Position numbers and translations under genes: made by a program. The notes under the pieces were generated by a model. That model saw nothing but the letters and a program-made list of their open reading frames with translations, was not told the DNA's origin and did not search any database. Shown piece by piece: positions 25,274-37,617 of a DNA stretch of 64,000 nucleotides. Source of the stretch: Pseudoscleropodium purum (lineage: Eukaryota; Streptophyta; Bryopsida; Hypnales; Brachytheciaceae); contig OZ017799.1 of assembly GCA_963969395.1 (NCBI GenBank), forward strand, positions 2,730,501 through 2,794,500, read 5' to 3'. How positions within the stretch are numbered: the stretch's first letter is position 1; each line of letters opens with the position of its first letter.

Positions 25274-28028
25274 GATCTAGGGAGTAAGTAGTTTCTAACA
25301 GTTTCGTAGCCATTCATCTGTTATGCTGTTAAGTTCAGGAAATACCAAGGATTTGAAGTTCTTAGGAACTACTAGACTCCTTGTGTTTAATCACAGTAGT
25401 TCTAACGTATGAAGTTGTAAATATTCACGGCAATTTAACCATGCGGAGATCCCCTGCTGAGCTTACCAACTTTCTGCACTTTCTGTACAAGGCTATCCAT
25501 TGTCTAGTTGTTTTTTATCACCTCCAAAAATACTGGTTGTCGAGGACGGAATGGGTCCTGGTTGAAAAGTTTGTTGAACAATGAGGACGAGGAGCATCAT
25601 TTGAATGAAGAAGTTAACTTTTTCAATCTAGTACACAGTTGGTGCATGTGACACTCTTTTTCAAAAGAGACACCATGACTTTGCAGAAGACACTCAGTAA
25701 TATTTCTCCCTTACTATTATAGAATAAATAATTGTTACATGAAACTTTTTACATTTATATATAATTAGAAAACGGATTAAACATCATTTAATTGTCCAAA
25801 TCTATGTACTGTACATCCATCCATATGAGACTATATCATCCTACTTTGAAATTCTTAAGGTGACTATTGGTTCAATTATAATGAAAAATATTTCAAATTT
25901 GGTCCAAAATTGATAGTTTAATATGTGCAACTCTAAATTGCGAGTATGGATCCAGCTCAAAATTTCACCTGGGTGAAAACAACCAAATCTATGTTTTACT
26001 ACTAGATGATCAAATTTGGAATATTTGAATTCATAAATAGAATCAAAGATTCCTAGGTAGCTAAGTGATGGAGACAAATATAGAATTAATATAATGAAGA
26101 AATAGGATCAAATTTTTTCATTTTATTTCATGAAATAATTATTTTGACTTGAGTGTTGTCTTTGCAACAAATGTTGGGGTGCCATTTGGACCCAACCTCA
26201 TGATTGTGATCAATTCTTGTTTTGCATTGTAGTTGTGATTTTGGATGATCATCAAGTATAGGTCTTTGTGTAGAAATAGTGATTGTATCTTATCTCTTTG
26301 GATTAGGTTTAATTTGGTATTGCATCACTTGATTAAGTAGCTTAGATTGTGATTGTTGGTGTTGAACCAAGTTAGGCTAATTTTGATTGATTTTTTCATT
26401 AGTTGGGTTAATTTCTAAATTTTGATCACATTTTGATTGATTGAGATTGTGGGCAGGTCCTTGTAGCTAGATTGATTTTGGGTTGGTGACAATTTGGGTG
26501 AGGAATTTTGAGAGAAGGTAGAGGCAATGGGGAGTTTCCATTGAAGTGCTTTGCAAGTAAATGACCTTTCTATAAGAGCAAAATCTAAGCAACTTTGCAA
26601 AAATGCTAGTGAATATTTATAGTTTGGTTTGTAATCTTCAAGATTGTTGTTGCTCTTCTATTTGTTGGTTCTTAAAACTATGGTTCAGTTTTGAATGACA
26701 AGGGAGTTTTTTTGATGTGCTTAGTCTCTATCAATGGTGAACTTTGACTAAGTTATTGCCCTTAGAATATAGTAATGATGTTTGCTTAGATTTATGTTGT
26801 GAAGTTTAACTGTCAATAAACATTTATTGTAAGGAGAGTTGAATTGGCTTTGCAAGATTTTTAGAGTATGTTTCTTTTTGATTTGGGATGGTACTTATTG
26901 TGAGTAATTTCTTGCAAATTATTGAAAGAACAATTTGTAATATTGGAATTTCATAATTATTTATGGAGTATCAAATAGAATCTTGATTTTCTAGTATACC
27001 TATGTTATTTATCAAAGGAAGATTTCTTTGAGATCCTATTGGTTTATTATTAAAAAATCATCCTTTTATTTTATCACAACAACATTTATTTATAGATGAA
27101 AAATGTTAAAAAGATTGTATATTACTTATGGAACAAAAAGAGGAAGAATAAAATTTCATTCAATTTAAAAATTTAAACAATTTTTTCTTCAATGTGAATA
27201 TGATTAACACTCTATAAATGGCTTTTCTATAAATTGATAGAATCAATTATCTTTTATATTGAAAAAAATAATATTGAAACTTTTTAAGTGTATTAAAGGA
27301 ATTGGTACTCAATTAAAATGTTTGGACAAATGTTTATCTCTATAAATCTATATCAACGTTGATTAATTGAAAATCCACTAGAAAATATGAATCACTTTGA
27401 ATTATTAAGTAATCAACAAAAGATGGTTAAAAATAAATAATCTATTATCTATTGATTCTTTTTATTTATTATATTTAAAAAATTATTATTAATATTTATT
27501 TTGCATCAAAATTATTTAAATAAAATGAACAAAAAATTATTTAGAAATAACAGCATTTTCAAAAATAAATTGAATATTTTTTAAAATATAATTGATCAAA
27601 TAAACTAAAAATTACTTTATTTTATTTGAAAATAGAAAAAATAGAAAAAATAAATTTAATTTAATATATAATAAAAAGAAATTAAGTTAAAAAAAACATT
27701 TTTTTACCATAATTTCTTTTTACTAGTAATTCAAAACAGTTTGTTTAATAATAAAATAATTAAAAAAAATTAAAATTAGATTAATGAAAAAAAAATACTA
27801 ATACAATTTATTACCAATTGAACTCCAATCCCGTCAGTCAGTTCTCCTAGTGAAAATCCACTGAAAACCCTGGTGCAGTGTGAAAGGGCCAGTTTTACCT
27901 TGAGAGCGAACAGAGCATTCAGAGAGGGGTTCCCTCTGACGCTTCGCTCAATCCCTAACTCCGACAACCCAACCCCTACTCCCGATCCTCTATCTCCCTT
28001 CTCTTCCTTCCTTCGGGATTTAGCAGCA
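25274..28028. other. AT-rich intergenic; P58IPK 3' end and LSM5 promoter
   Basis: An AATAAA at 25723-25728 could end the P58IPK transcript. From 25.7 to 27.8 kb the sequence is very AT-rich, almost only A/T at 27.4-27.8 kb, with no frame carrying motifs. The pyrimidine-rich 27.93-28.02 kb stretch directly before the LSM5 ATG is its likely leader. Confidence 0.55.
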
Positions 28029-29117
28029 ATGGCGCACAACAATCCTTCCCATCTGATGCCCTCTGGTACTCCCCTCCTTCTCTTCCTGCTTCTTTTGTGC
28101 TCTTTTTCGGTTAATTTGGCTGAAGTTTTCGATGCTTTTGGATTTGATCTTAGGGTTTTAGCTCTGTCTTTGTTGGACCCCGGGTTTTTGATGCGATGTT
28201 GTTGGCGCAGAGCTTATCGACCGATGTATTGGGTCGAAGATATGGGTGATCATGAAGGGGGACAAGGAGCTGGTGGGAACGTTGCGGGGCTTTGATGTGT
28301 ACGTGAACATGGTGCTGGAAGATGTGACGGAATAGTGAGTGCGCGGTTCCAGACTCATTTGTTTTTTCTGAATTTGTAGCTCAGACAGTACTTTAGTACT
28401 AATTACTTGAATTTATTTTGAGGTCTGTGGATGTCGATGTTCGCTTCTTTTTTATAGTTGGTTTTCTGGAGGTAAGTGAACTTCAATGGTGAGCTTTGGG
28501 GCCTAATGGTTTTGGTGCTTGATGGTTGTGTGCAGTGAAATCACTCCAGAAGGGAGACGTATCACTAAGCTTGAGCAGATATTGCTGAATGGAAACAACA
28601 TTGCAATTGTGAGTAATTTATCATTTGCTCCTTTAATTTAGTTTTTTTTGTGAAGGCTATGTAAGGCAGGCAACAAAGTCCTGTCTGAAGGACAGAGGAC
28701 CCTATTGTATGTATAAAAACTAAAGGCTTATGTAATCAATCAATCACTAAGGTGCCTTGTACGTAAATCCTCATAGACCGTAAGGGAAACAGTCTAGTGT
28801 CCATTCTGGCCTTGCTCTGCTCTGTAGGTTCTGTGATACTTACAGAGCTTTCAAGAACTCCCTGTAGTCGGGATGGGGGTCTTCATCTGTACGAGACTTC
28901 AGAGCATCAGCCGTAGAGGAAATAACCCTGAAGTACATAGGGTTTCCACCTCCGGGTCCTCCATGGGACAGACTATCCATTTAATTGTAGGGACACATTT
29001 CATTTGTCTTGATTTGACGGATGAAGTATTTATCAGCTTGCTACATGAATGAATTCAACTGGAAGTGACGTTTTTGGTGTTGGTTTGCAGCTTGTCCCTG
29101 GAGGTGGACCAGAGTAG
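28029..29117 (+). CDS. LSM5: Sm-like protein LSM5
   Basis: Four exons: 28029-28065, 28211-28334, 28536-28608, 29091-29117 (261 nt, 86 aa), all GT/AG. The protein is one complete Sm fold. The Sm1 motif spans exon 2 ([39 protein letters not shown]) and the Sm2 motif spans exon 3 ([11 protein letters not shown]), followed by the typical short tail VPGGGPE. LSM5 is a subunit of the cytoplasmic LSM1-7 ring (5'-3' mRNA decay) and the nuclear LSM2-8 ring (U6 snRNA binding). Length equals the family norm (about 88). Intron 3 is unusual because it carries a gene-like ORF on the opposite strand (28840-28980). Its 3' end converges on FREE1. Confidence 0.95.
28840..28980 (-). CDS. 46-codon gene-like ORF, antisense in LSM5 intron 3, unidentified
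   Basis: A complete ATG-to-TAA frame of 46 codons runs opposite to LSM5 inside its third intron. It begins [17 protein letters not shown] and ends [13 protein letters not shown]. Composition and codon use look like real protein (Gly-rich start, then a charged helical part), unlike the AT-rich flanks. The stop overlaps a textbook splice donor (CT/GTAAGT with GT at 28843-28842), so the frame may be the first exon of a gene, or a transposed exon with its donor. Past the stop the same frame remains reasonable for about 20 codons (e.g. [13 protein letters not shown]). I cannot name a family. It is too short to be sure of. Confidence 0.35.
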   Translation of the reverse strand: MDSLSHGGPGGGNPMYFRVISSTADALKSRTDEDPHPDYREFLKAL

Positions 29118-30110
29118 CACATCTTGAAACCGAATACGATGGCGCTTTCAGACCATGGCGTACTCCCTTAGAAGACCGAGACAAGTCTCTCACTGGCTGG
29201 TTTTACTTTTGCCAGAAGACTGCCACATTATCATACTTTTTTACATGGTAGGCCACTTTCTCAGGTCTAATAAGTACGTCTCTGGCATATGTATGTTCAG
29301 TGACTGCTGGAGATCCAAACTTCTGATTGGTTCTTCCATTCGGAAGGTTAGGTTCCATTACAAATCCAACCGCTGCATATCATGCATTGAAGGTTTGATA
29401 AACCTTACGGACTCATGTAGTGTTTGCACTTCAATTGGAAAGGTAAACTGATGTGTATATTCGCATTTGATCATCTGCGAATTTCATGCAGACCTATTGT
29501 ATGGGATACTCAATTCCACTGATTGTTGTATGTTTCATAATGCCATTTATATTTCAGAACATGCATACGTGTGCTATTAAATCGATCTAAGGGGATACAA
29601 TGGAGTTCAAGATTATGATTAGCATTGCGTGAAACCGCACCCATCAAACAATCCAAGCAAACCAAGCAGTCCGCATGGTTTCCCTCGTTTTGCAAACATA
29701 CTTGTCTTACAACAAAAAAACGTCAGTCGAGATAAGCATACAAGTGGAGCTCTACTGCAGATTTGATCCAGAAACTTGGCACATATGGACACCACATCCA
29801 GGACCTACAGGATTTTAAGGGGGGAGAGAAGCGCACCACAGGTTTCTTTTCTATGCTTGGTCTCCCCCGGATAGCTCGATGGAGGAGGTTTAACGCTAGC
29901 ATTATGTCTAAGGAATAAAGAACTTTACTAATTGTGTAAAGCATGTACCTCTGAAGCAGATGTGAGAAGTGTAGATTCAGTAGATAGGACAAAGTAAGCA
30001 GTGATTGATCCTCAAAAGGGTTGAGTACGGCTACCAAGTCTGGTAAAGATTCAGGGTGTAACACGCATCGTCACAAAATCTCCGAACATTGAACGTCGCC
30101 CCAAACTGAT
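29118..30110. other. Convergent 3' regions of LSM5 and FREE1
   Basis: No independent gene is seen. The LSM5 3' UTR probably occupies the first few hundred bases, although I see no canonical AATAAA. Short open frames on both strands (29155-29451, 29723-30064) have no motifs. Confidence 0.5.
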
Positions 30111-30116
30111 TTTATT
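30111..30116 (-). terminator. Putative poly(A) signal of FREE1
   Basis: AATAAA on the minus strand, 546 nt past the FREE1 stop codon. Confidence 0.4.
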
Positions 30117-30661
30117 ACATCAATATACTACAATTTTCATCCGTGCCACAGCTGCTATTATCTACTGCGAACAAATCTAGAAAAATACGACACCAAAGCA
30201 ACCTAAACCTGCGTCAACAATCCCTGTGACCACATCACCTGGCCGCTGTATTCCACACATTCTTCATATCCCGAGTACCCAGACATGTGGTAAACTAAAC
30301 CACCATATCCGGTAATGAGCAGAAGGGAAGGATTTGAACACCAGAATCCTGTCACAGCACAGCTGTAACTCAACCAAAGTTGAAGTAGGGAAAGGTCCTC
30401 CTATCGATTACCTTATCTAGAAAGGATGCCAACTCCTCATGATGGTGACCGTCACATACTTTGATGGTACTAAAATGTGATCATCTTAGGAAGGAAAGAG
30501 CAAGAGCGGCCAGAAACTCAGATCCTGATCCAAAAAGGATGCCCATGAAGGGGTTATAATGAAATTGTGAATCCTAATTCTGTACAAATTTTCCACCACG
30601 TGAACCCCTCAAAAGAATTGAGATCACTTTTGAAGACAACACCTACCATCCGAAGTTCTAA

Positions 30662-33600
30662 TCAAGCGCTCACAAGGAATGGATGCTGACACACTCCGCA
30701 TTCAACAGTTTCTGTCCCGGAGCTTGGCACTTGAACCTGTCCATCACACAGAAATAGAGTCAGACATCCTGAGTTCAAAGAAAAACTCAGCTCTCATAGC
30801 AACATGGAGCAACCAAACTGGTTCACTTCAACTTAAGGAAGTTAGTAATAAGAGTGAGAGAGAGAAAGACCTGCAGGTGAACGGTGCAGGTTGGGCAAGC
30901 CACTTCCCGCACTCTCGGACCAGAGCCCTGCGTTGCACCAGAACCATAGCTGCTCCCTTGATCTCGACTTGAGGGAGACTCGGCACCGCAAGTTGGACAG
31001 CGTGAGTTTCCACCTGTCACCAGTGATATGTTTCCACACTTGCTACAGTTCAGCACGGATGTCCCGGAACCCTTGTTTCCACTACTTCCACTCGTCAATT
31101 TGCTGCCGCCGCTCTCTCTTCTTCCCGCGTTCCTCTCCAACTCCTCCTGTACAATTCGGACAATCCAACAGTTGACAATTGGAATGATCTCTCACTCTGC
31201 TGTCAAAGAATTACATGAGCCATTTCCCTCATGGTATCACGCTGTCAAAAGAAACGGCTGCAATTTCACATCGACGTGACTAGTGCCCAATTACCTGCAA
31301 CTTCTTCGCCAAGTCTTGGTGGGTACGCACAGGGGCCACTTTGCTTACAGCCTTGGCGTTCGACAGTCTCTGTGTCACCTCAGCCTGCAAATACCATCCA
31401 CCGGAAGCCCACTTAACGTTCACATACATGCCAGCGAACATACCGGCTCACATCCAACGAAATCGTCCTCCAATCCACAGAACCCCAGTAGCAGACGACT
31501 TGACTTATATACGTAAACCCTCCATCGTTCTTGCCCCTAGTAGAACATGCACACTACCAAGGTCTCGAAGAACTTACCAGACACCGATCGCACACTCGCA
31601 CAGTCTGAGCACCTTCGTCTGCCGTCAATGGAGTCCTCCCTCTTGTGCACCAGTCGCAGAATACGTCTCCACAATTCCTACAATGATGCTGTTCCAACCA
31701 CACCATAAATAAGATTAGGACACCAACAATGTCCGGAAAATATACAGCTCACTCAACTAGTCACGTAAAACGCATCATCCTCAAAATAACGAAGTCACAG
31801 ACCTGAAGCCCTGACTTCCAACAATAAGCATTTCCATTACCCCAAACTAATTTCTCAAGTTCACTCCAACATTGTGCTCCACAAAAAACATTCAAAACCT
31901 CACAGAAGCACAAACTGCCACATTAAGACTCTAACCGTCACCACGTATCGCAGAAAATAAATGCAAACACATACCCTCCGGACGATAACAGAAAAATCCG
32001 AATCACAGTTGCTGCACTTCGTAGCTGCTTCATCTGGTACCTGCAATACGACACCAAGAATAAGAGGGCAACACAACCTCGTGTAAATTTTCTATTCATT
32101 CGTTGCTGAAAAGAGACAGAGTTCTGAAGGACTACAAAATATACCAGAACTGGAGGCATGTGCATGTCAAGGGACGAGGTAACTTACCCAGTGCTGCTTC
32201 TCCTCCTCACTCGGCACTCGAGGGCGAAGCGAAACCCAGTCTGCTATGGAACTCTTTCGCGCGGAGCTTGTATCTGAAGGTGCGCTGCTTCCAGCGGAGG
32301 ACTTTTCCGGGCCATCTTTTCCAACCATCTCACACAGCTGCTCAACCACACAATTACCCATCACTGTCAAACTTCACCCAAATATCGTTAGCAATTGTTG
32401 TACCCAAACTTAGCATCGACAGTACCCTTGCTACGATACATAAACTGACAAGGATGGTGACGACAAGATTCAACAATCTCCCCAGACAGGCAACCGCAAC
32501 AACGCGGCATCCATAGATCACGAACCTGAACACACGCAGCAGTGATCGTGTCCAGAATGACGCCCGTCGTGTATGAGCTGGACTGCAGCCGAATGCAACG
32601 CTGCTCCACATCCACCGCACTCTTCGCCCAAAACGTAAAGATCGCAGGCTCATACACCTGTTTCCCAAGTCGCAGAATATTAGCCCATCGGCAATACAAT
32701 AGTACACTCACAATACCTTCAAGAGAGTGATGACATTGTGCAGCCCTTGCGATATTACAAACACAAATTAGATCAAGCTGGGATATTAGAAAACAAGTTA
32801 CCTCCCAACGAGTTATCGTCTCCAATGGATATATGCGTAATGTTCTACTCGTGCTCGGATCCAGCATGCGGACTCCATCAAGCCCTATCTGCACACATCT
32901 CCATATGCGCACACAGAATCACTTGGGCACATCCTCTCACCACCTAGACTCGTATTCCTTGGAGCATCAAAAAAATGCAAACTAATTTAGTGCACGATGA
33001 CTCAGGACTGAAGATAAATACTTAGAGGTTCTCATAAGTGAAAACAAAAGCACACTCTATCCAGAGAAATTAGATAACAAGCTATTTGCCAGAAACTTAT
33101 CCTCGTCAAGCTAGACTTTCGTCGGCAAGCTATCATTCGAGTGTTGACGAAATTCATCGGTCGAGATTCAAAATCAATCAAAGATATAATTCTGCAGATC
33201 GAAACATAAAGCTGCATCTCATATGCTGCGATCCGCACCTGACAGATGACGTCCTTCGAACTGGACGAGCTCGCATCCGGAAGCATCTTCACGCGGTACT
33301 TCTGAATTCCACCCCCTGTGCTGTCGCTGTCCACCTTCGGAACAGCTCTCGCCACTTTGGCTCCGCCCGAACCGCCGAAGCTCCCTCCAGATTCGGCAAC
33401 GCTGCTCGAATTCCAAGCACTTCCGGCTGTCCCGCGGGAACCGTAAGGCTCCCCGGCCTGCCCTCCATCGTACGCATAAACCTCCCCATACCCACCATCG
33501 TCGTAGGAAGTGTTACTGGCATTGCTGTAAGCAGCGCTTCCGTCGTGCTCGTATCCCCGACCTTCGCCAACACCAGCTTGGGATCCATATCCCTCTTGCT

Positions 33601-34114
33601 CATACCCAACTCTGCTGTACCCGCTTTGATCGTATCCCCCTTGCTGGTACCCCTGAGTCGGCGCTGCGCCTGCAGGCGCCCCTCCGCTCCCGTAGCTCTG
33701 GAGCCCGGTGTACCCTCCGTCGTTGTAAGAATAAGAAGGGGTCAAGTACGAGGGAGCCTGCGTCGGGGGAGTCGAAGAAGGCGGGGCGGAACTGCCGTAG
33801 TAATCGTAAGACGGAGCTGCCGGACTGTAGGACGGCGCCGCGGGAGCATACGATGGCACAGCATGCCCGTAACCCGACGCAGGCGCAGGCGCGTAGAGAG
33901 AGTTAGGGTTGTAAGAATTGGGCTCCTGAGCCGGATAGCCAGCCTCTTGGGGCATATACGCCGGCTCCTGAGGCTGCTGATGTCCATAGTTCTGACCTGA
34001 CGGAGCTCCATATGCATGGAATTCGCCCATCGCGTGCGAGGGCGGAGCTGTGGACGCGTAGTTCTGAGGCGCAGGGGTCACATACCCTCCGCCATAGCTT
34101 CCCGCCTGTTGCAT
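30662..34114 (-). CDS. FREE1: FREE1/FYVE1: plant ESCRT protein with FYVE domain
   Basis: Nine exons, 5' to 3': 34114-33239, 32888-32802, 32657-32526, 32337-32188, 32040-31975, 31688-31578, 31384-31295, 31146-30871, 30736-30662 (1863 nt, 620 aa; Arabidopsis FREE1 is about 600). All introns are GT/AG and phase 0. Residues 1-260 are a low-complexity Pro/Tyr/Gly/Ala/Ser region with repeated APSY. A conserved block follows (VARAVPKV, TGGGIQKYRVKML, IGLDGVRMLDPSTSRTLRIY). The FYVE zinc finger (about 415-475) has W415xxD, RRHHCRNCG and VRVCDRC, so it should bind PI3P. The C-terminal part holds CPTCTVHLQ and ECGVCQHPF pairs. FREE1 is a plant-specific ESCRT component for multivesicular-body sorting, vacuole biogenesis and autophagy. 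I see no exact P(S/T)AP tetrapeptide, the motif expected for the TSG101/VPS23 partner. Confidence 0.95.
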
Positions 34115-35012
34115 CGCTCCTCCACTACCCTGATTCCTAATACCTTCACGGTTTACCAGAACCCACCCAACCCCTCTCCGCTTTCACAATTCACGATCAC
34201 GAAAGACCTTCCTCCAACGCAAAATCGACCAATTCGAATCCCTCCCCCGACGGAATTCGTTACCAATTTCTAGCCAAACCTGCAAACACCCGCAACAATC
34301 AAACGAAACACCGATCAAATCACGAAATCCGTGATAGACACGTAATATCCATCACATAACCGACACCAAAATTCACCAATTCACGATCGATCGCGGGAGA
34401 ATCTTCCCATCCCAACCCCCAACCCCATTCACACTTCCCTGGAAACCCTAAAACCTATCCACAGCCAAATTCTCCATGAATTCGCTGAGCAATCCACCCT
34501 CCGTCTCACTTAAATCGTAACCTGTGGGTGATATAGCGAAGCAGGAAAAGTACGAGGTGGAAACAAACGCAACATGAATCACATTCCAAGAGGGTTCGTG
34601 AGAGTTACCAGCAAATTTGCGACAACCTACGGCTCTGCAGCAATAGAACTGGACTCCGGTGAATCTTGAAGCGATCCCGAATTGAAGAGGAGATGGATTG
34701 GCGATGGTCGCTGTGGTGGTAAATTGATTTCGATGCCTGTCGGGGTGCGCTCGAGGACCCTTGCGCGACTGACGCATCCGTAGTCTTCCATATGTTGGTT
34801 TCGTCCCGAGGCCTGCCGACGTTCTATGGTGCCCAGGTGTTGTGTCCGGGTCTCAACTTCATCGGTTCAGGGTATCATGGGGGTTACGCTGCGATTTGTC
34901 TTCAGGTAGCCGCACCCAAAACCACTACTTTTACTGGTTGTACCATCTCCTAAGGTCAAATTTCCATTTACAAGAGAAATTCAACCCGAGTTGTTCTATA
35001 AACTTGTAATAA
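34115..35012 (-). promoter_or_regulatory. FREE1 leader and promoter region
   Basis: Sequence upstream of the FREE1 ATG, with CpG-containing, higher-GC composition to about 34.9 kb, after which AT-rich repeat DNA begins. A minus-strand donor-like site (GCTG/GTAACT near 34609) suggests a possible 5' UTR intron, but I could not fix an acceptor. The open frame at 34448-34777 (-) has no motifs and I read it as leader. Confidence 0.4.
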
Positions 35013-35222
35013 GATAGAAGCATTAGAAGAGATTTAGCTACTCTAGAGGGCTGTGAGTTCCCCCAGATTTCTACACTATGGGAACTCGCTACAACAATTG
35101 TTTGACATTGCACAATGACTACCACGTCACATTGTGTGTGTGTATATATATATATATATAATTTAAAATTTTTAAAATTTTTAAAATTGCATTTAAAATT
35201 TTTTTTAACAATCATTGTTCTC
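35013..35222 (-). repeat. Dispersed repeat family R2, copy at 35 kb (inverse orientation)
   Basis: Read on the minus strand it matches the tandem copies at 57692-58125: gaaca-ttgtt near its start, an A/T-only tract, gtgacgtggtagtcatt (gatgtgacagtcatt), gagttccc, ggaactcacagccctc and aaatctcttctaatgc (aaatctcctctaatgc). The A/T tract contains a (TG)n(TA)n microsatellite near 35135-35160. No coding capacity. Confidence 0.55.
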
Positions 35223-37119
35223 TAACTACTAGGGGAAAGACAAAGGGAATGGGCCTAAAAAGGCCCTCCTAGCCCCTCCAAAATCTTTTAATGCTTTCAC
35301 ATATAACAACATTATAGAACCACCCACTGTCAACTACTTAATCTCTAAAGGACCAAGGTACATTTTTGTCCATATAACTTTTTTAGGCAAGTGCATGTGA
35401 GCGGAGATTTCCATATTTTGGGCCCAAATTTTAATAGAAGGTGTGGACAAGGAATATCTTTCATGTGCACAAATTTCAAGACATTTGGAAATATGAATCA
35501 AAATTTATGGCCTAATATGTAGTTAATTTCTCAACTTGGGCAGTCTGGGCAGATCTAGAAAAATCACTTTTTTCAAAAATGAAAATTTGAAATTAATTCT
35601 CTCTCTCTCTTTCTTTCTGTCTCTATATAGGAGACATATGAGGTTCTAAGAAGTGGCCAATCACCCGTGTAGAATCTATGGTTAGAGTGTGTCATTTTTC
35701 AGTGTTTCTAAGCCAACTTTGGTCATAGTTTAGTGTCCACAATAGATGCATCTACGTAGTTGTTTTCAAAAATTCATATTATATTCATATAAGCTCAGAA
35801 AAATACAAAACTAAATTTATTGGTTTTCTAAACCATTACATGACAAACTCGCATCATTTGATTTTGTAGCTACCCCCAAGATCTACAAATTCAAAAGAAA
35901 TGTCGCATTTAGGTGCTTCTACCTTACTCATGTAATATTTGTGAATTCTTAAAGTTGAAAAGATAGGATACCTTTTTATGTTACTAGACTCACTCTCAAA
36001 CAACCATTCTTAAAGCAAAAGATGCTTCAACTTCCATTGGATTTTTCAAAAAACTCTTCAATTCCGATTAGTTGTTGTTAAAAGATTGTGGTGGTTCAGA
36101 GGACATAGTAGTTTTTTTGTCACCCTTCTATAACCCTTCTAGGCCATCTCATAGGTGGCAGTAAATGAAAGGTCACAAATTTAGGTTCTCTACCTTATTT
36201 GTGAGAAAATAATAAAAGTCATATAGTAAATTAATATCACTACAATATTTTATCTTTGTGAATTTGTCACAAAATAGTAGAATTTTGATCAATACCAATT
36301 TAATTATGTTATAAATACTATGGCTTTTACAAATTAGTGTCAAATACATTAAGAAGAAAAATCAATGTAATTATAATATTTATTGTCATCAAATATTATA
36401 GAATAAATTGCAATTCTAAATAGACAATCAATCAGTGTGTCAAATGTCCACACTTGTAAACAATCAATAACAAATTTCATCTAATAAAGACTTCTTTGAG
36501 TAATATCATCATTTTCTTTGTCAAACATTGTTTTTTTGAATACCCAAGAATTTTTGTATAATTGTATTAAGAAAATCTCCAATTTCAATTAGGCCTAGAT
36601 ATCAAGAATTTCATACAATATGTCCAATTGTTGAATAGTGAAGACGATTCTTTCAAGAGAATACATGTAAGTTATTTTATATAAATGAAAATTTTTTAAT
36701 TCCTTTTTAGAATGAGGGCTCAAAATTAGATTGCTTACATTATAAAATACAAAATTAACCACTATACAATAGGAAGTCAAGGTTTACATTCACTACTAGA
36801 AATGCACAACAAAAACAACAAAAATGCAACTGATTATGTTATTTGGAATAGTAGCATGACTATTTTGTAATTTTTTGTGAAAATCAACAGAATGGCAAAT
36901 TCTTCTTGTTGATTTGGATAGTGCAATGACCAAATCAACAAGTTTTTTTTAAATTTAGGATCTTTTAAGAATCTTTTAAGAATCTTTGAAATCTTTTTGA
37001 AATCTTTTAGGAATATTTGAGAATCTAAGTATAACGATTTAAAAAAAAATTAATCATGTAAAATTCAGTCTTTTTTCAATTCATCAAACTTTGGAGCCCA
37101 TTCTCTCATAGTAAAATAA

Positions 37120-37400
37120 AAAATTTCAAAAAACATAAAATTGAGAAAAGTTGTAAATTCAAGCTAAATTTCACTTCCAAAAATTCATTTGTGATTTCAA
37201 TCCTTCAATTGAAAGTTATAGACAAAAATCAGAGAGGGGTAGTTAGGAACATTTATTTTGACATTTTCAAACATCCTCTCTGATTTTTGTCCATAACTTT
37301 TTATTGGAGACTTAAAATCACAAACGGATTTTTAGAGGTAAAATTTAGCTTGAATTTACAACTTTTCTTAATTCCAATTTTTTGAAAAAATGTGTTCGAA
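37120..37400. repeat. Long imperfect hairpin (fold-back) element
   Basis: The left arm (about 37120-37239) and right arm (about 37274-37400) are inverted copies over roughly 110-120 bp: gaaaagttgtaaattcaag, gctaaattt, tttgtgatttt, aagttat(a/g)gacaaaaatc and agagagg occur in both. The loop is about 35 nt. The RNA or single-stranded DNA would fold into one long stem. A relic of the same family lies at 15711-15880, which shows it is dispersed. It has no ORF, so it is a fold-back or MITE-type element. Confidence 0.7.
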
Positions 37401-37492
37401 TATGACTAAATGACCTCTGAAGTCCACTGAAAATACAAAACACATGAAAAAACAATGAAAAAACTAAATATATAAATTTTTAGTTTTTGGGT

Positions 37493-37617
37493 AGTCACCT
37501 AAGTATTTGGGTGGTTTAGTGGTTGGAACCTTGGACTTCCAAAGATGAAGTTCAAAGTTCGATTCCCCTTGGAGGCACTTGCCCGCATGGCAACTTGTTT
37601 AGGTGGCTACCTAAGTA
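37493..37617 (+). mobile_element. tRNA-derived SINE with target-site duplication
   Basis: A Pol III A box (TGGTTTAGTGG, 37512-37522) and B box (AGTTCGATTCC, 37556-37566) lie 44 nt apart, start to start, exactly as in a tRNA, but the acceptor and T stems do not pair, so it is not a functional tRNA. The unit is flanked by direct repeats cacctaagta (37493-37505) and ctacctaagta (37604-37617). These features define a short tRNA-derived SINE of about 100 bp. Only one copy was noticed in the window. Confidence 0.65.

Noticed and set aside
27873..28295. 140-codon frame overlapping LSM5 exons 1-2
   Set aside because: Reads through the leader and intron 1 in the wrong frame; the spliced LSM5 model explains the locus.
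28778..28800. 20-of-21 match gaccgt-agggaaacagtct with 41310-41330
   Set aside because: Similarity does not extend clearly on either side; may be chance or a very short repeat.
33086..34000. 304-codon plus-strand frame opposite FREE1 exon 1
   Set aside because: Shadow frame, Arg/Ser-rich, caused by the GC-rich low-complexity FREE1 exon; no motifs.
35135..35160. (TG)n(TA)n microsatellite
   Set aside because: Ordinary simple repeat inside the A/T tract of an R2 copy; not a separate finding.
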